Part shown: positions 29,029 to 38,282 of the stretch, piece after piece
Layout: every line of letters starts with the position of its first letter
Position numbering within the stretch: the first letter of the stretch is position 1
From: Chryseobacterium sp. 18061
GTDB lineage: Bacteria; Pseudomonadota; Gammaproteobacteria; Enterobacterales; Enterobacteriaceae
Direction: 5' to 3'
DNA: 64,000 nt
Assembly: GCA_902706205.1 (NCBI GenBank)
Contig: CACSKA010000002.1
Coordinates: forward strand, 310,001-374,000
Program-made: the position numbers and the translations under genes
The notes under the pieces: generated by a model
Databases searched by the model: none
Seen by the model: the letters and a program-made list of their open reading frames with translations, nothing else
Told to the model about the DNA's origin: nothing

Positions 29029-29793
29029 ATGAAATTAAACAGCCGAGCGCAAACTGCACAAAACCTGCACACTAATTCTCCCATCGTCCTCGTTCACGGC
29101 CTTTTCGGTAGCCTTGATAACCTCGGGATCCTCGCCCGGGATCTGGTTGCCGACCACAATATCCTGCAAGTCGATATGCGTAACCATGGCCTTTCCCCTC
29201 GCGACCCGGAGATGACTTACACCGCAATGGCGCAGGATCTTGTCGATACGCTCGATGCAAACGGCATTGAGAAGGCGAGTTTGATTGGCCATTCAATGGG
29301 CGGTAAAGCGGTGATGGCGTTTACGGCGCTAGCCCCTGAACGTGTTGAAAAACTGGTGGCTATTGATATCGCTCCGGTGGCTTATCAGGTGCGCCGTCAC
29401 GATGAGATTTTTGCCGCCATTAACGCCGTGACCGACGCAGGCGTGTCCAGCCGCCAGCAGGCCGCGGATGTAATGCGCCAGCATATAGATGAAGAAGGCG
29501 TGATTCAGTTCCTGCTGAAGTCGTTCGTCGACGGCGCGTGGCGATTCAACGTGCCAGCGTTGTGGGATCAATATCCCCATATCGTTGGCTGGGAACCGAT
29601 TCCTGCCTGGGACTACCCTGCCCTGTTTATCCCTGGTGGAAATTCGCCTTACGTCACCGCAGAGTACCGCGACGCGTTACTTGCACAGTTCCCGCAGGCC
29701 CGCGCGCACGTGATCGCGGGTGCCGGACATTGGGTTCACGCAGAAAAACCGGATGCGGTGCTGCGTGCGATTCGTCGATACCTGGCAGAATGA
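29029..29793 (+). CDS. ybfF: alpha/beta-hydrolase esterase YbfF
   Basis: A 254-residue esterase of the alpha/beta-hydrolase fold, same length as E. coli YbfF. The nucleophile is S89 in GHSMGGKA; the oxyanion region is VHGLFGSLDN and the C-terminal catalytic histidine is in AGAGHWVH. Acyl-CoA and short-chain esters are reported substrates of the family; the natural one is unclear. It is divergent from seqA. Confidence 0.94.
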   Translation: MKLNSRAQTAQNLHTNSPIVLVHGLFGSLDNLGILARDLVADHNILQVDMRNHGLSPRDPEMTYTAMAQDLVDTLDANGIEKASLIGHSMGGKAVMAFTALAPERVEKLVAIDIAPVAYQVRRHDEIFAAINAVTDAGVSSRQQAADVMRQHIDEEGVIQFLLKSFVDGAWRFNVPALWDQYPHIVGWEPIPAWDYPALFIPGGNSPYVTAEYRDALLAQFPQARAHVIAGAGHWVHAEKPDAVLRAIRRYLAE

Positions 29794-29924
29794 TTAAAAT
29801 CCGAGCAAGCAAGCGCCATTGTGCCTCCCGGCGTTGGCGTCCGGGTTTCGCTGATGTATGATTGCGCGCTATCTGCGCCGGGCCTGTCGTCTGGCGGCTT
29901 GTTTCCCCGAAGTCACTCTGAATC

Positions 29925-30218
29925 ATGGCAAAAGAACAAACGGACCGAACGACATTAGATTTGTTCGCAAATGAGCGTCGCCCGGGAAGGCCGAAAACCA
30001 ATCCGCTCTCGCGCGACGAACAATTACGCATAAATAAGCGTAATCAGCTTAAACGCGACAAAAGCAACGGTCTCAAACGCGTTGAGTTAAAGCTCAATAA
30101 CGATGCCGTGGATGCGCTCAATGAACTGGCTGATGCCAGAAATATGAGCCGCAGCGAGCTTATCGAAGAGATATTGTTGCAACAACTGGCTGCATTACAC
30201 GGCCAGGAACTTGTCTGA
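29925..30218 (+). CDS. ybfE: ribbon-helix-helix protein YbfE
   Basis: A 97-residue basic protein. The C-terminal half, VELKLNNDAVDALNELADA then RNMSRSELIEEILLQQL, reads as a ribbon-helix-helix DNA-binding domain; the N-terminal part is rich in K, R and N. It matches E. coli YbfE, a LexA-regulated gene of unknown role. The LexA-like sequence at the equivalent place (29788-29807) is degraded here. Confidence 0.9.
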   Translation: MAKEQTDRTTLDLFANERRPGRPKTNPLSRDEQLRINKRNQLKRDKSNGLKRVELKLNNDAVDALNELADARNMSRSELIEEILLQQLAALHGQELV

Positions 30219-30367
30219 AAATACGGCAAAAAATCACTTTCATTTAGCAGAGAGTGCAGTACGGCGCGATTGCAGTTTCCGCGCACTTCTCCTCCTGCTA
30301 TCATTGCCTTTATCTGTGGGCAACATTCCACCATCATTTCAATACGTTTCAAGAGGTTATTTTACTC

Positions 30368-30898
30368 ATGGCAATCACAGGTATTTTTTTCGGCAGCGAC
30401 ACGGGTAACACCGAAAATATCGCGAAGATGATCCAGAAGCAGCTTGGCAAAGACGTTGCCGAGGTGCATGACATTGCCAAGAGCAGTAAAGAAGATCTCG
30501 AAGGTTTCGATATTCTGCTGCTGGGTATCCCTACCTGGTACTACGGTGAAGCACAGTGTGACTGGGACGACTTCTTCCCGACGCTGGAAGAGGTAGACTT
30601 CAACGGTAAGCTGGTCGCACTGTTTGGCTGTGGCGATCAGGAAGATTACGCAGAATATTTCTGTGATGCGTTGGGTACCATCCGCGACATCATCGAACCG
30701 CGCGGTGCAACTATCGTTGGCCACTGGCCGACCGAAAGCTACCATTTCGAAGCCTCTAAAGGTCTGGCTGATGACGCCCATTTTGTGGGTCTGGCCATTG
30801 ACGAAGATCGCCAGCCAGAGCTGACCGCTGAGCGTGTCGAAAAATGGGTGAAACAAATCTCCGAAGAGCTGCACCTCGAAGAGATCAAGAACGCCTAA
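30368..30898 (+). CDS. fldA: flavodoxin 1
   Basis: FMN electron carrier of 176 residues from [17 protein letters not shown], essential in E. coli and serving the isoprenoid, biotin and methionine synthase pathways. The FMN phosphate loop is SDTGNT (10-15); [16 protein letters not shown] and [12 protein letters not shown] form the isoalloxazine loops. Longer in-frame starts are not conserved. It lies upstream of uof-fur as in E. coli. Confidence 0.98.
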   Translation: MAITGIFFGSDTGNTENIAKMIQKQLGKDVAEVHDIAKSSKEDLEGFDILLLGIPTWYYGEAQCDWDDFFPTLEEVDFNGKLVALFGCGDQEDYAEYFCDALGTIRDIIEPRGATIVGHWPTESYHFEASKGLADDAHFVGLAIDEDRQPELTAERVEKWVKQISEELHLEEIKNA

Positions 30899-30905
30899 TG
30901 ATTTA

Positions 30906-30936
30906 GTACGGTGCAGCATCCGTGCTGCGCCGTATT
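30906..30936 (+). terminator. hairpin after fldA
   Basis: TACGGTGCAGCA-TCCG-TGCTGCGCCGTA forms a long stem just past the fldA stop. No strong T run follows, so termination may be partial, leaving some read-through to fur. Confidence 0.6.
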
Positions 30937-31132
30937 AGCGATAAGTTGTGTTAAATTAATAGATAAAAGCAATTAAATTAATCGCTACAAATTTTTAACT
31001 TTTGAGCACATGTCTGTACAATGTCACCTGTTTTGACGAGGTCGGATGTTTCGCTTTGCAGATGATGCCTCGTTTTTGAAAAGCATACTTTGCTCAGGGT
31101 TTACGTTCCCATTTAGGCCAGGCAGTCCTATA

Positions 31133-31222
31133 ATGAGACGCATTATCCTGAATTCATTCTTAGTAATACTTCCCCATAGGGAAGTGTATCGCCTAGCAAC
31201 AGGACTGATTCCGCATGACTGA
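31133..31222 (+). CDS. uof: Uof, upstream open reading frame of fur
   Basis: A 29-residue reading frame, MRRIILNSFLVILPHREVY then RLATGLIPHD. Its stop overlaps the fur start (ATGACTGA). In E. coli the equivalent 28-codon uof is translated, is coupled to fur translation, and is the site where RyhB represses fur. The position and overlap are the same here. Confidence 0.85.
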   Translation: MRRIILNSFLVILPHREVYRLATGLIPHD

Positions 31223-31667
31223 CAACAATACCGCATTAAAGAAGGCAGGCCTGAAAGTCACGCTTCCTCGTTTGAAAATTCTGGAAGTGCTTCAGGGGCC
31301 GGACAATCACCATGTCAGTGCGGAAGACCTTTATAAACGCCTCATTGATATGGGCGAAGAGATTGGTCTGGCAACGGTTTATCGCGTTCTGAACCAGTTC
31401 GACGATGCCGGCATTGTCACCCGCCACAACTTCGAAGGCGGCAAGTCTGTTTTCGAACTGACTCAGCAGCATCATCACGATCACTTAATCTGCCTCGACT
31501 GCGGCAAGGTTATTGAGTTCAGTGATGACTCTATCGAAACGCGTCAGCGCGAAATCGCCACTCGACATGGCATTCGTCTGACCAACCACAGCCTTTATCT
31601 TTATGGCCACTGCGCAGAAGGCGACTGCCGTGAAGATGAACACGCACACGACGCCGCTGAGAAATAA
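31215..31667 (+). CDS. fur: ferric uptake regulator Fur
   Basis: Fe2+-dependent repressor and global iron regulator, 150 residues (E. coli 148). N-terminal winged helix with LATVYRVLNQF; metal-site histidines in QQHHHDHLICLDCG; zinc cysteines C93 and C96, with C133 and C138 near the C-terminus. The start overlaps uof. It ends at a bidirectional terminator shared with chiQ. Confidence 0.98.
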   Translation: MTDNNTALKKAGLKVTLPRLKILEVLQGPDNHHVSAEDLYKRLIDMGEEIGLATVYRVLNQFDDAGIVTRHNFEGGKSVFELTQQHHHDHLICLDCGKVIEFSDDSIETRQREIATRHGIRLTNHSLYLYGHCAEGDCREDEHAHDAAEK

Positions 31668-31686
31668 TCAGCGTTTGCTCAAAAGC

Positions 31687-31716
31687 AAAAAGCCAACCTC
31701 GCGGTTGGCTTTTTTT
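31687..31716. terminator. bidirectional terminator between fur and chiQ
   Basis: AAAAAGCCAACC-TCGC-GGTTGGCTTTTTT, with A and T tracts on both sides, lies between the convergent fur and chiPQ. Confidence 0.92.
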
Positions 31717-31757
31717 GGCATAAATTTCAGGCAATCACAGAGGCCGATAGTTGAGGG

Positions 31758-32105
31758 TTATGGCTTTGTGGTGGTGGTCGCCGTGTTGTTGTTACGAATT
31801 TCCTTCCAAATCTGGTCACAGCGGGCTTTCACCGCCTGATCGTTGCCGGTATGCGTCGCCTGGATGCACTGTTGATAATCCAGAACCCGCACGGTTTCCT
31901 GATTGGCAAACTGCTGATGTGACTTCTCGGTTTTCAGTACGTCCAATACATTCTGACACGCCTGGATTTTATCCGGGTTGCCTTCGGCGGTGTTAATACA
32001 CGCGCTGTACGCCTCTTTGAGCTTGTTATCTTCCTGTGGCGCCTGGGGTTGTGCGCATGCAACCAGCCCGGATGCCATCATAGCGATGAGAATCAATTTT
32101 TTCAT
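31758..32105 (-). CDS. chiQ: lipoprotein ChiQ (YbfN)
   Basis: A 115-residue lipoprotein: signal peptide MKKLILIAMMASGLVAC with the lipobox LVAC, acylated Cys17. The mature part is small, with two to three further cysteines (SACINTAE, QACQNV, QQCIQ, ARCDQ). It matches E. coli YbfN/ChiQ, encoded after the chitoporin and controlled with it. Its molecular role is not established. The Thr-rich tail TATTTTKP is an addition relative to E. coli as I recall it. Confidence 0.9.
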   Translation of the reverse strand: MKKLILIAMMASGLVACAQPQAPQEDNKLKEAYSACINTAEGNPDKIQACQNVLDVLKTEKSHQQFANQETVRVLDYQQCIQATHTGNDQAVKARCDQIWKEIRNNNTATTTTKP

Positions 32106-32154
32106 GATACGGCCTCATAGGCGCGCGGCGACGTTAACGCTGCCGCGCGACTTG

Positions 32155-33567
32155 TCAGAAAATGGTGAACGGGGCGATAACGATGAATTTCACGTCACGC
32201 TCATCCTGGAAGATATTGCCGTACCCCCCGCCATAGCTCGGGATGTCGGAGTGGTTGTCGTATTGAGTAAAGTGCAGCTTGAACAGCGTGCCTTTCGCTC
32301 GCCCTTCCTGAACGGTGTACATCGCATCGAGGCTGTAAGCTGACTCTTTAATTTTGTTCGAGGCGATATCTTCGCGCTGACCTGCGCTATTGATAAGCCA
32401 GTCAGACGGTTTAGCATCCCAGGCATAAACATAAGACGCGCCCACGGCCCAGCCCGGCATATCCCAGTTTTTCAGATCATACATACCGCCAAAGAACACC
32501 GCTTTTTCGCCGTTGGCGTTGAAGTCTGAGCGGTTATCCCACCAGATATCCAGTCGGCCGTTGGAAGAAGCATAGGTTGGGGTCATACGCTGAAGGAAGT
32601 AACCCTGCTGCCCTTCCGCTTTTACCCATGTTCCTTCGAGACGCAGGTCAACAACGTCGCCCACTTTATAACCTAAGGTCAGAGCCTGTAGCCACGCGGT
32701 ACCGTCATAGATATCGTTGATAGTGTTGCTGCTGACGGTGTCACGCGCACCGTAGAACTGGTAGCTGGTCGAGAGCGGCGCCCCGGCGACATCAAATTTA
32801 TAGCTGGCTTTGGCGAAGTACTGATCCATAAAGCCTTCAGCCTGACCAAATGCTGCTTCGAGCACCAGGTCATTTTTGAAGTCGTATTTAGCACCGATGG
32901 AGTGCAGATACTCCACTTTGGTTTTCTTGTCGTTCTGATAGAAATGATCAGTTTCAAGGTGCCACGGAGCTTTGTACTCGTTGGTCCACATATACGAGAA
33001 GCTCAACGCCCCGGCATCCCCGTAGTCAAAGTTTGCCCCGGCTTCAGCACCCTGATAAGTACCCGGCATGAAGCTCCAGTGCGGCGCTAACAGGGTCTGG
33101 CCAGTAGGCTGAATATAACCTGCGCGTGCCCAGGTCGGCCCCAGTTTAAATTTCGCGGCGGCTTTATACAGGCTGATCCCACTCTTATCGCCAGACCAGT
33201 CTTCGTCATAGCCTTTATTAACAGAGGAGAACGCGATTTCGTTTGGGTGACCGCTTTCGGCAGATTCAGCCATTTCGATTGCGGTGAAGGCCGCAATATC
33301 CAGGCCGATAAAATCTGCAGCATAACCCGACTGGAAGTCGAGGTTGGCGTTCCAGGTGGAGTGAGAAAGGTTGGTTTTGTACTTGTCGCCGTCGGTTACA
33401 TCTTTACGGTCACGCTCGCGCTGCCAGTAATAGATGCCGCCGGTTAAGGTTGAATCGTCTATGAATCCTGCTGCACTGGCTTGCGGAACTGCCAACCAGC
33501 CCGACATTGCGGTGACCCCGGCAATAGCCAGCGCCAGCGTACTACGTTTGCCACTGAACGTACGCAT
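32155..33567 (-). CDS. chiP: chitoporin ChiP (OprD-family outer-membrane porin)
   Basis: Outer-membrane channel for chitooligosaccharides, 470 residues (E. coli 468). The signal peptide runs to about residue 32 (AVPQASA); the mature protein has alternating aromatic beta strands and ends in phenylalanine (IAPFTIF), as expected for Bam-assembled barrels. The start [13 protein letters not shown] is preceded by AGAGGA, which also lies in the ChiX target. A NagC operator lies about 115 bases upstream. Confidence 0.96.
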   Translation of the reverse strand: MRTFSGKRSTLALAIAGVTAMSGWLAVPQASAAGFIDDSTLTGGIYYWQRERDRKDVTDGDKYKTNLSHSTWNANLDFQSGYAADFIGLDIAAFTAIEMAESAESGHPNEIAFSSVNKGYDEDWSGDKSGISLYKAAAKFKLGPTWARAGYIQPTGQTLLAPHWSFMPGTYQGAEAGANFDYGDAGALSFSYMWTNEYKAPWHLETDHFYQNDKKTKVEYLHSIGAKYDFKNDLVLEAAFGQAEGFMDQYFAKASYKFDVAGAPLSTSYQFYGARDTVSSNTINDIYDGTAWLQALTLGYKVGDVVDLRLEGTWVKAEGQQGYFLQRMTPTYASSNGRLDIWWDNRSDFNANGEKAVFFGGMYDLKNWDMPGWAVGASYVYAWDAKPSDWLINSAGQREDIASNKIKESAYSLDAMYTVQEGRAKGTLFKLHFTQYDNHSDIPSYGGGYGNIFQDERDVKFIVIAPFTIF

Positions 33568-33574
33568 GTGTATA

Positions 33575-33585
33575 TCCTCTTTGAC
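33575..33585 (-). promoter_or_regulatory. ChiX sRNA target at the chiP ribosome-binding site
   Basis: The chiP mRNA carries GUCAAAGAGGA about 8-18 bases before its ATG. This is an exact complement of the UCCUCUUUGAC segment of ChiX as known from E. coli and Salmonella, so silencing of chiP by ChiX is likely conserved. The chiX gene is not in this window. Confidence 0.75.
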
Positions 33586-33679
33586 TTTTAAAAACGCGTT
33601 CGCAAAGCGAACAGCGATAAAAATTAAGTACAGCAAAAAAGTAGCGAGGCAGAAAAGTCCTAACGCTATGCATGTAGAC

Positions 33680-33702
33680 TATTTTTCGCGACGCGAATTA
33701 TC
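33680..33702. promoter_or_regulatory. NagC operator upstream of chiP
   Basis: tatttttcgcgacgcgaattatc: A/T-rich flanks around CGC-GA-CGCG, the same architecture as the nagE operator at 38069. chiP is NagC-repressed in E. coli. Confidence 0.65.
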
Positions 33703-33916
33703 AATCCTTTTTCCGCACGAAAATGCAAGATTATGACAGGGCGCACATATTTGATTGCGTTTTGTTACACATGCACGTTTCAGCATGAAGCGACGAAAAC
33801 CGCTAATAGCAGGGGCTTATAAATAAGAAAGGGAAAATGGCACTAAAAAATGTAACAAGGCCGAGGCGCTGTTTCATGAATGAAAATGATATTATTTCGC
33901 ATCACGAAAATGACAT

Positions 33917-33947
33917 AAAAAAAGCGCCGCATTGCGCGACGCTTTTT
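33917..33947 (-). terminator. glnS terminator
   Basis: aaaaaagcgccgc-att-gcgcgacgcttttt, a G+C stem with A and T tracts just beyond the glnS stop (read on the minus strand). Confidence 0.8.
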
Positions 33948-33967
33948 ATTTTCAGCAGAAGCGAAAC

Positions 33968-35635
33968 TTATTCGCCCGCTTTTGCCCAGGTATCACGCAG
34001 GCCAACGGTACGGTTAAATACCAGCTTCTCTGCGGTGCTGTAGCGGCTGTCGAGACAGAAGTAACCTTCACGTTCGAACTGGTGCGCTTTACCCGTTTGC
34101 GCGGCTTTCAGCGACGGCTCAGCATAGCCCTGCTTGATAACCAGTGATTCCTGGTTAATGACGGACAGGAAATCTTCTGCCGCGCCCGGGTTTGGTACGC
34201 TGAACAGACGATCGTACAGGCGAATCTCAACCGGCAGCGCGTGACCTGCGCTTACCCAATGGATAACGCCTTTCACTTTACGGCCATCAGCCGGATCTTT
34301 ACTCAGGGTTTCCGCATCGTAAGTACAGAAGATGGTGGTGATGTTACCTTCCGCATCTTTTTCAACGTGTTCGGCTTTGATGACGTAGGCATTACGCAGA
34401 CGCACTTCTTTACCCATCACCAGGCGCTTGTACTGTTTGTTCGCTTCTTCTCGGAAATCAGCACGATCGATCCAGATCTCACCGCTGAACGGTACATCAC
34501 GGCTCCCCATTTCTGGTTTGCTCGGGTGGTTCGGCATAGTGACGATTTCGCTTTCGCCCTGCGGATAGTTTTCGATAACCAGTTTAACCGGATCGATAAC
34601 CGCCATCGCACGTGGCGCATTTTCATTCAGATCTTCACGAATGCAGGATTCCAGAGAAGCGATTTCTATGGTGTTGTCCTGTTTGGTCACGCCAATGCGC
34701 TTGCAGAACTCGCGGATAGACGCGGCGGTGTAACCACGACGACGCAGACCGGAGATGGTTGGCATACGCGGGTCATCCCAGGCTTCCACATGCTTGTCGG
34801 TCACCAGCAGGTTCAGCTTACGCTTCGACATTACGGTGTATTCCAGGTTCAGGCGTGAGAACTCATACTGACGCGGATGAACCGGGATGGAAATGTTGTC
34901 GAGCACCCAGTCATACAGACGACGGTTGTCCTGGAATTCCAGCGTACACAACGAGTGCGTAATGCCTTCCAGCGCATCGCTGATGCAGTGGGTGAAGTCA
35001 TACATCGGGTAGATGCACCACTTACTGCCAGTCTGGTGGTGATCGGCAAATTTAATGCGATACAGCACCGGGTCACGCATGACGATGAACGGAGACGCCA
35101 TGTCGATTTTGGCACGCAGACAGGCTTTACCTTCTTCGAAACCACCCGCACGCATTTTTTCAAACAGCGCCAGGTTCTCTTCCACGCTGCGGTCGCGATA
35201 CGGGCTGTTTTTGCCCGGCTGCGTCAGGGTGCCACGATATTCACGGATTTCGTCGGCAGAAAGTTCGTCCACATACGCCAGACCTTTATTGATAAGCTCA
35301 ATCGCATACTGATGCAGCTTATCGAAGTAGTCAGAGGAGTAGCAAATCTCGCCGGACCAGTGGAAACCTAACCACTCAACGTCTTGCTTGATGGACTCAA
35401 CGTATTCGATGTCTTCTTTCACCGGGTTGGTGTCATCGAAACGCAGGTTGCATTGGCCCTGGTAATCCTGAGCAATGCCGAAGTTCAGGCAGATAGATTT
35501 TGCATGACCAATGTGCAAATACCCGTTCGGCTCAGGCGGAAAACGGGTATGAACGGTCGTGTGCTTACCACTGGCCAGATCTTCATCGATAATCTGGCGA
35601 ATAAAGTTAGTCGGGCGGGCTTCTGCCTCACTCAT
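33968..35635 (-). CDS. glnS: glutaminyl-tRNA synthetase
   Basis: Class I aminoacyl-tRNA synthetase charging tRNA-Gln, 555 residues (E. coli 554) from [19 protein letters not shown] is at residues 41-44 ([11 protein letters not shown]), and the KMSKS equivalent is VMSKRKL. The C-terminal half is the two-barrel anticodon-binding domain. A longer in-frame ATG would start near the nagE terminator and is not conserved. The window also encodes five of its tRNA substrates. Confidence 0.98.
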   Translation of the reverse strand: MSEAEARPTNFIRQIIDEDLASGKHTTVHTRFPPEPNGYLHIGHAKSICLNFGIAQDYQGQCNLRFDDTNPVKEDIEYVESIKQDVEWLGFHWSGEICYSSDYFDKLHQYAIELINKGLAYVDELSADEIREYRGTLTQPGKNSPYRDRSVEENLALFEKMRAGGFEEGKACLRAKIDMASPFIVMRDPVLYRIKFADHHQTGSKWCIYPMYDFTHCISDALEGITHSLCTLEFQDNRRLYDWVLDNISIPVHPRQYEFSRLNLEYTVMSKRKLNLLVTDKHVEAWDDPRMPTISGLRRRGYTAASIREFCKRIGVTKQDNTIEIASLESCIREDLNENAPRAMAVIDPVKLVIENYPQGESEIVTMPNHPSKPEMGSRDVPFSGEIWIDRADFREEANKQYKRLVMGKEVRLRNAYVIKAEHVEKDAEGNITTIFCTYDAETLSKDPADGRKVKGVIHWVSAGHALPVEIRLYDRLFSVPNPGAAEDFLSVINQESLVIKQGYAEPSLKAAQTGKAHQFEREGYFCLDSRYSTAEKLVFNRTVGLRDTWAKAGE

Positions 35636-35758
35636 CGCTGGTTCCTCAAGGCGTAAACAACATATAACGGCGTATGATCTTATAAGCTGCGTGCAGAGAC
35701 AACCCTTACTTAGAGAAAAAGCGCGGTTAGCTGTTGATCTGGGTTGTCCTGGCTCCAT

Positions 35759-35789
35759 AAAAAAGCGGCGGAGGATAACCCCCGCCGCT
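35759..35789 (-). terminator. nagE terminator
   Basis: On the minus strand AGCGGCGG...CCGCCGCT is followed by TTTTTT. It lies after the ERIC element in the nagE 3' untranslated region and before glnS. Confidence 0.85.
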
Positions 35790-35800
35790 AAGGCACATAA

Positions 35801-35929
35801 TATTACCCGTCATACTTCACGTTGCTTGTACGTTGGCTGCATCCGCTCACCCCAGTCACTTACCTGAGTAAGTGACTGGGGATCCTCAGACTTGCCGCCT
35901 TCCTGCAACTCGAATTATTTTGGGTATAC
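35801..35929 (-). repeat. ERIC (IRU) element, inverted
   Basis: About 129 bp (consensus about 127) with terminal GTATAC/TATTACCC-type ends. The core cgctcaccccagtcacttac and the flanks tacttcacgttgc and ccttcctgcaactcgaatta match the enterobacterial repetitive intergenic consensus in reverse orientation. It begins 11 bases after the nagE stop, so it is transcribed as part of the nagE mRNA. Confidence 0.92.
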
Positions 35930-35939
35930 TCAGGAACGA

Positions 35940-37958
35940 TTACTTGCCTTTAATCTCATACAGTGGTGTTACGCCTGCAACAACCTGACCCTGCGCCTTG
36001 ATAACCAGACCGCTGAAGTCGTCGATGTTGCTGCAAACCACCGGGCTTATCATCGAGCGCGCATTGGCGTTCAGGAAGTCCAGATCCATTTCCAGGACCG
36101 GCTGACCTGCCACCACTTCTGCACCCTCTTCTACCAGGCGAGTAAAGCCCTGGCCGTTCAGCGCAACGGTATCGATACCCATATGGACAACGATTTCCGC
36201 GCCATTCTCAGTTTCGAGACAGAACGCATGATTGGTGTTGAAGATTTTAACGATGGTGCCTGCAGCTGGAGAAACGACCATTTTTTCGGTTGGTTTCACT
36301 GCCACGCCTTCACCGACAGCTTTGCTGGCGAAGGCTTCATCAGGAACCTGCTCCAGGGCAACCACATCACCGGTCACTGGCGAAACCAGCGTGGCGATAG
36401 TTGCTGCATTTGGCACCGCCTGCGGTTTTGCTGCTGGTGCTGCGGCTGCAACCGGAGCGGCTTCTGCTGCCGCTACAGGTCCGGTGGTTTTCATCGCGTT
36501 AGCGATTTTTTCTGCAACAAAGCCGACGATAATCTGCACGCTGGTTTTGTTCAGACGAATCACACCCGACGCACCCAGGCGTTTCGCCAGCGCTTCGTTG
36601 ACCAGAGAGGAGTCTTTCACGTTCAGACGCAGACGGGTGATACACGCATCGATCCCGGTCAGGTTGTCTGAGCCGCCAACGGCTGCAATGTACTGGCGAG
36701 CCAGTTCAGTTGCGTCCTGCTCTTTGCCACTGCTCACATTCACGTCCTGGCCATCGGCTTCGCTACCGGCAACAGCCAGTTCACGACCCGGAGTCATCAG
36801 GTTGAATTTGTTGATAGTGAAACGGAACACCACGTAGTAGATAACGAAGAACACCAGACCCTGAGGGATCAGCATCCACCAGTGTGTTGCCAGCGGGTTA
36901 CGCGAGGACAGCACCATATCCACCAGACCGGCGCTGAAGCCGAAGCCCGCAATCCAGTGCATGCTGGCAGCGATGAACACGGAAATACCGGTCAGCACAG
37001 CGTGGATGAAGTACAGAACCGGCGCCACGAACATGAAGGAGAATTCCAGAGGCTCGGTGATACCGGTGAAGAAGGCCGCGAATGCGCCCGCCATCATGAT
37101 ACCCAGCACTTTGGCTTTGTTTTCCGGACGGGCACAGTGGTAAATCGCCAATGCCGCACCTGGCAGGCCAAACATCATAATCGGGAAGAAGCCCGCCTGA
37201 TAACGACCGGTGATGCCCACAACCGCTTTACCGGCTTCGATAGACTGCGCGCCGCCAAGGAAGTTAGGGATATCGTTAATACCGGCAACATCAAACCAGA
37301 ACACGGAGTTCAGTGCGTGATGCAGACCCACTGGAATCAGCAGACGGTTGAAGAACGCGTACACGCCCGCACCGACAGAACCCAGTTTCTGAATGTGTTC
37401 ACCAAATGCCACCAAGCCGTCGAAGATAACCGGCCAGACATACATCAGAACGAAAGCGACGGCGATCATGACGAAGGACGTCAGGATTGGCACCAGACGG
37501 CGACCGCTGAAGAACGACAGCGCTTTTGGCAGCTCAACGCTGCTGAAGCGGTTGTACAGTTCCGCAGAGATGATACCGACGAGGATACCGACGAACTGGT
37601 TGCTTATCTTACCAAAGGCCGCTGGAACCTGGTCCAGTGGAATTTGTTGGATCATCGACACCGCTGCGGGAGAGCACAGTGTTGTTAAAACGAGGAAACC
37701 GACAAAGCCGGTCAGTGCTGCTGCACCGTCTTTATCTTTGGACATACCGTAAGCCACACCAATCGCGAACAACACGGACATGTTGTCAATGATTGCGGAG
37801 CCAGATTTAATGAAGAACGCGGCCAGTGCGTTAGATCCGCCCCAGCCAACCGGGTCAATCCAGTAGCCGACACCCATCAGGATGGCTGCGGCAGGCAGCG
37901 TGGCCACTGGCACCATCAGTGCGCGACCAACTTTTTGTAAATAACCTAGAACACTCAC
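35940..37958 (-). CDS. nagE: N-acetylglucosamine-specific PTS enzyme IICBA
   Basis: Imports and phosphorylates GlcNAc. It has 672 residues (E. coli 648): membrane EIIC (about 1-385), EIIB with phosphocysteine in GIDACITRLRL, an Ala/Pro-rich linker that is longer than in E. coli (about AAAEAAPVAAAAPAAKP) and accounts for the extra length, and EIIA with active histidine in IVVHMGIDT. It is divergent from nagBACD with two NagC operators in between. Confidence 0.97.
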   Translation of the reverse strand: MSVLGYLQKVGRALMVPVATLPAAAILMGVGYWIDPVGWGGSNALAAFFIKSGSAIIDNMSVLFAIGVAYGMSKDKDGAAALTGFVGFLVLTTLCSPAAVSMIQQIPLDQVPAAFGKISNQFVGILVGIISAELYNRFSSVELPKALSFFSGRRLVPILTSFVMIAVAFVLMYVWPVIFDGLVAFGEHIQKLGSVGAGVYAFFNRLLIPVGLHHALNSVFWFDVAGINDIPNFLGGAQSIEAGKAVVGITGRYQAGFFPIMMFGLPGAALAIYHCARPENKAKVLGIMMAGAFAAFFTGITEPLEFSFMFVAPVLYFIHAVLTGISVFIAASMHWIAGFGFSAGLVDMVLSSRNPLATHWWMLIPQGLVFFVIYYVVFRFTINKFNLMTPGRELAVAGSEADGQDVNVSSGKEQDATELARQYIAAVGGSDNLTGIDACITRLRLNVKDSSLVNEALAKRLGASGVIRLNKTSVQIIVGFVAEKIANAMKTTGPVAAAEAAPVAAAAPAAKPQAVPNAATIATLVSPVTGDVVALEQVPDEAFASKAVGEGVAVKPTEKMVVSPAAGTIVKIFNTNHAFCLETENGAEIVVHMGIDTVALNGQGFTRLVEEGAEVVAGQPVLEMDLDFLNANARSMISPVVCSNIDDFSGLVIKAQGQVVAGVTPLYEIKGK

Positions 37959-38068
37959 TTTTATTCCCCCTATGAGACCCCGAGCCGACTTAGTTAAAGC
38001 CGTATATTTTTATAGTGTGACTATCTTAAAGCACAGCAATGTATCACTAGCTCTAAGAGTGTGTGGAA

Positions 38069-38091
38069 AATTAATTCGCCTCGCAAATTAA
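38069..38091. promoter_or_regulatory. NagC operator of nagE
   Basis: aattaattcgcctcgcaaa followed by ttaa, a near-palindrome with CG...CG core, strongly resembling the high-affinity E. coli nagE operator. Confidence 0.85.
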
Positions 38092-38103
38092 AAGCGCCTT
38101 TTT

Positions 38104-38119
38104 TGTGACTTTTATCACC
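38104..38119. promoter_or_regulatory. CRP site between nagE and nagB
   Basis: TGTGA-CTTTTA-TCACC: one mismatch from TGTGA-N6-TCACA, between the two NagC operators as in E. coli. Confidence 0.8.
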
Positions 38120-38164
38120 AAATATCGTCTTCACCCCCTCTTCCGACTGGCTAACAGTGAAAAC

Positions 38165-38187
38165 TTATTTTATCATTCGAAAAATCA
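38165..38187. promoter_or_regulatory. NagC operator of nagB
   Basis: ttattttatcattcgaaaa followed by atca, matching the E. coli nagB operator pattern of A/T-rich half sites. Confidence 0.75.
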
Positions 38188-38282
38188 GGACGGATTACCG
38201 CCTCTTGCAACCAAACCAGGTTACTCTTAACAGAGATACGGTACCAATCCGCCAACATTTATATTAACTATTGAGGTGAACA

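Larger units (their letters stand above)
33568..33967. other. chiP-glnS intergenic region
   Basis: A 400-base region that is mostly A+T-rich. From the chiP side it holds the ChiX target, a leader, the NagC operator and presumably the chiP promoter. The glnS side holds the glnS terminator (33917-33947). About 33720-33910 shows nothing recognisable. Confidence 0.65.
37959..38282. promoter_or_regulatory. nagE-nagB divergent control region
   Basis: A 324-base region with two NagC operators (38069-38091 and 38165-38187) and a CRP site between them (38104-38119). In E. coli NagC dimers on the two operators loop the DNA to repress both transcripts, and GlcNAc-6-phosphate releases them. The centre-to-centre operator distance here is about 96 bp, close to nine helical turns. 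Confidence 0.85.
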
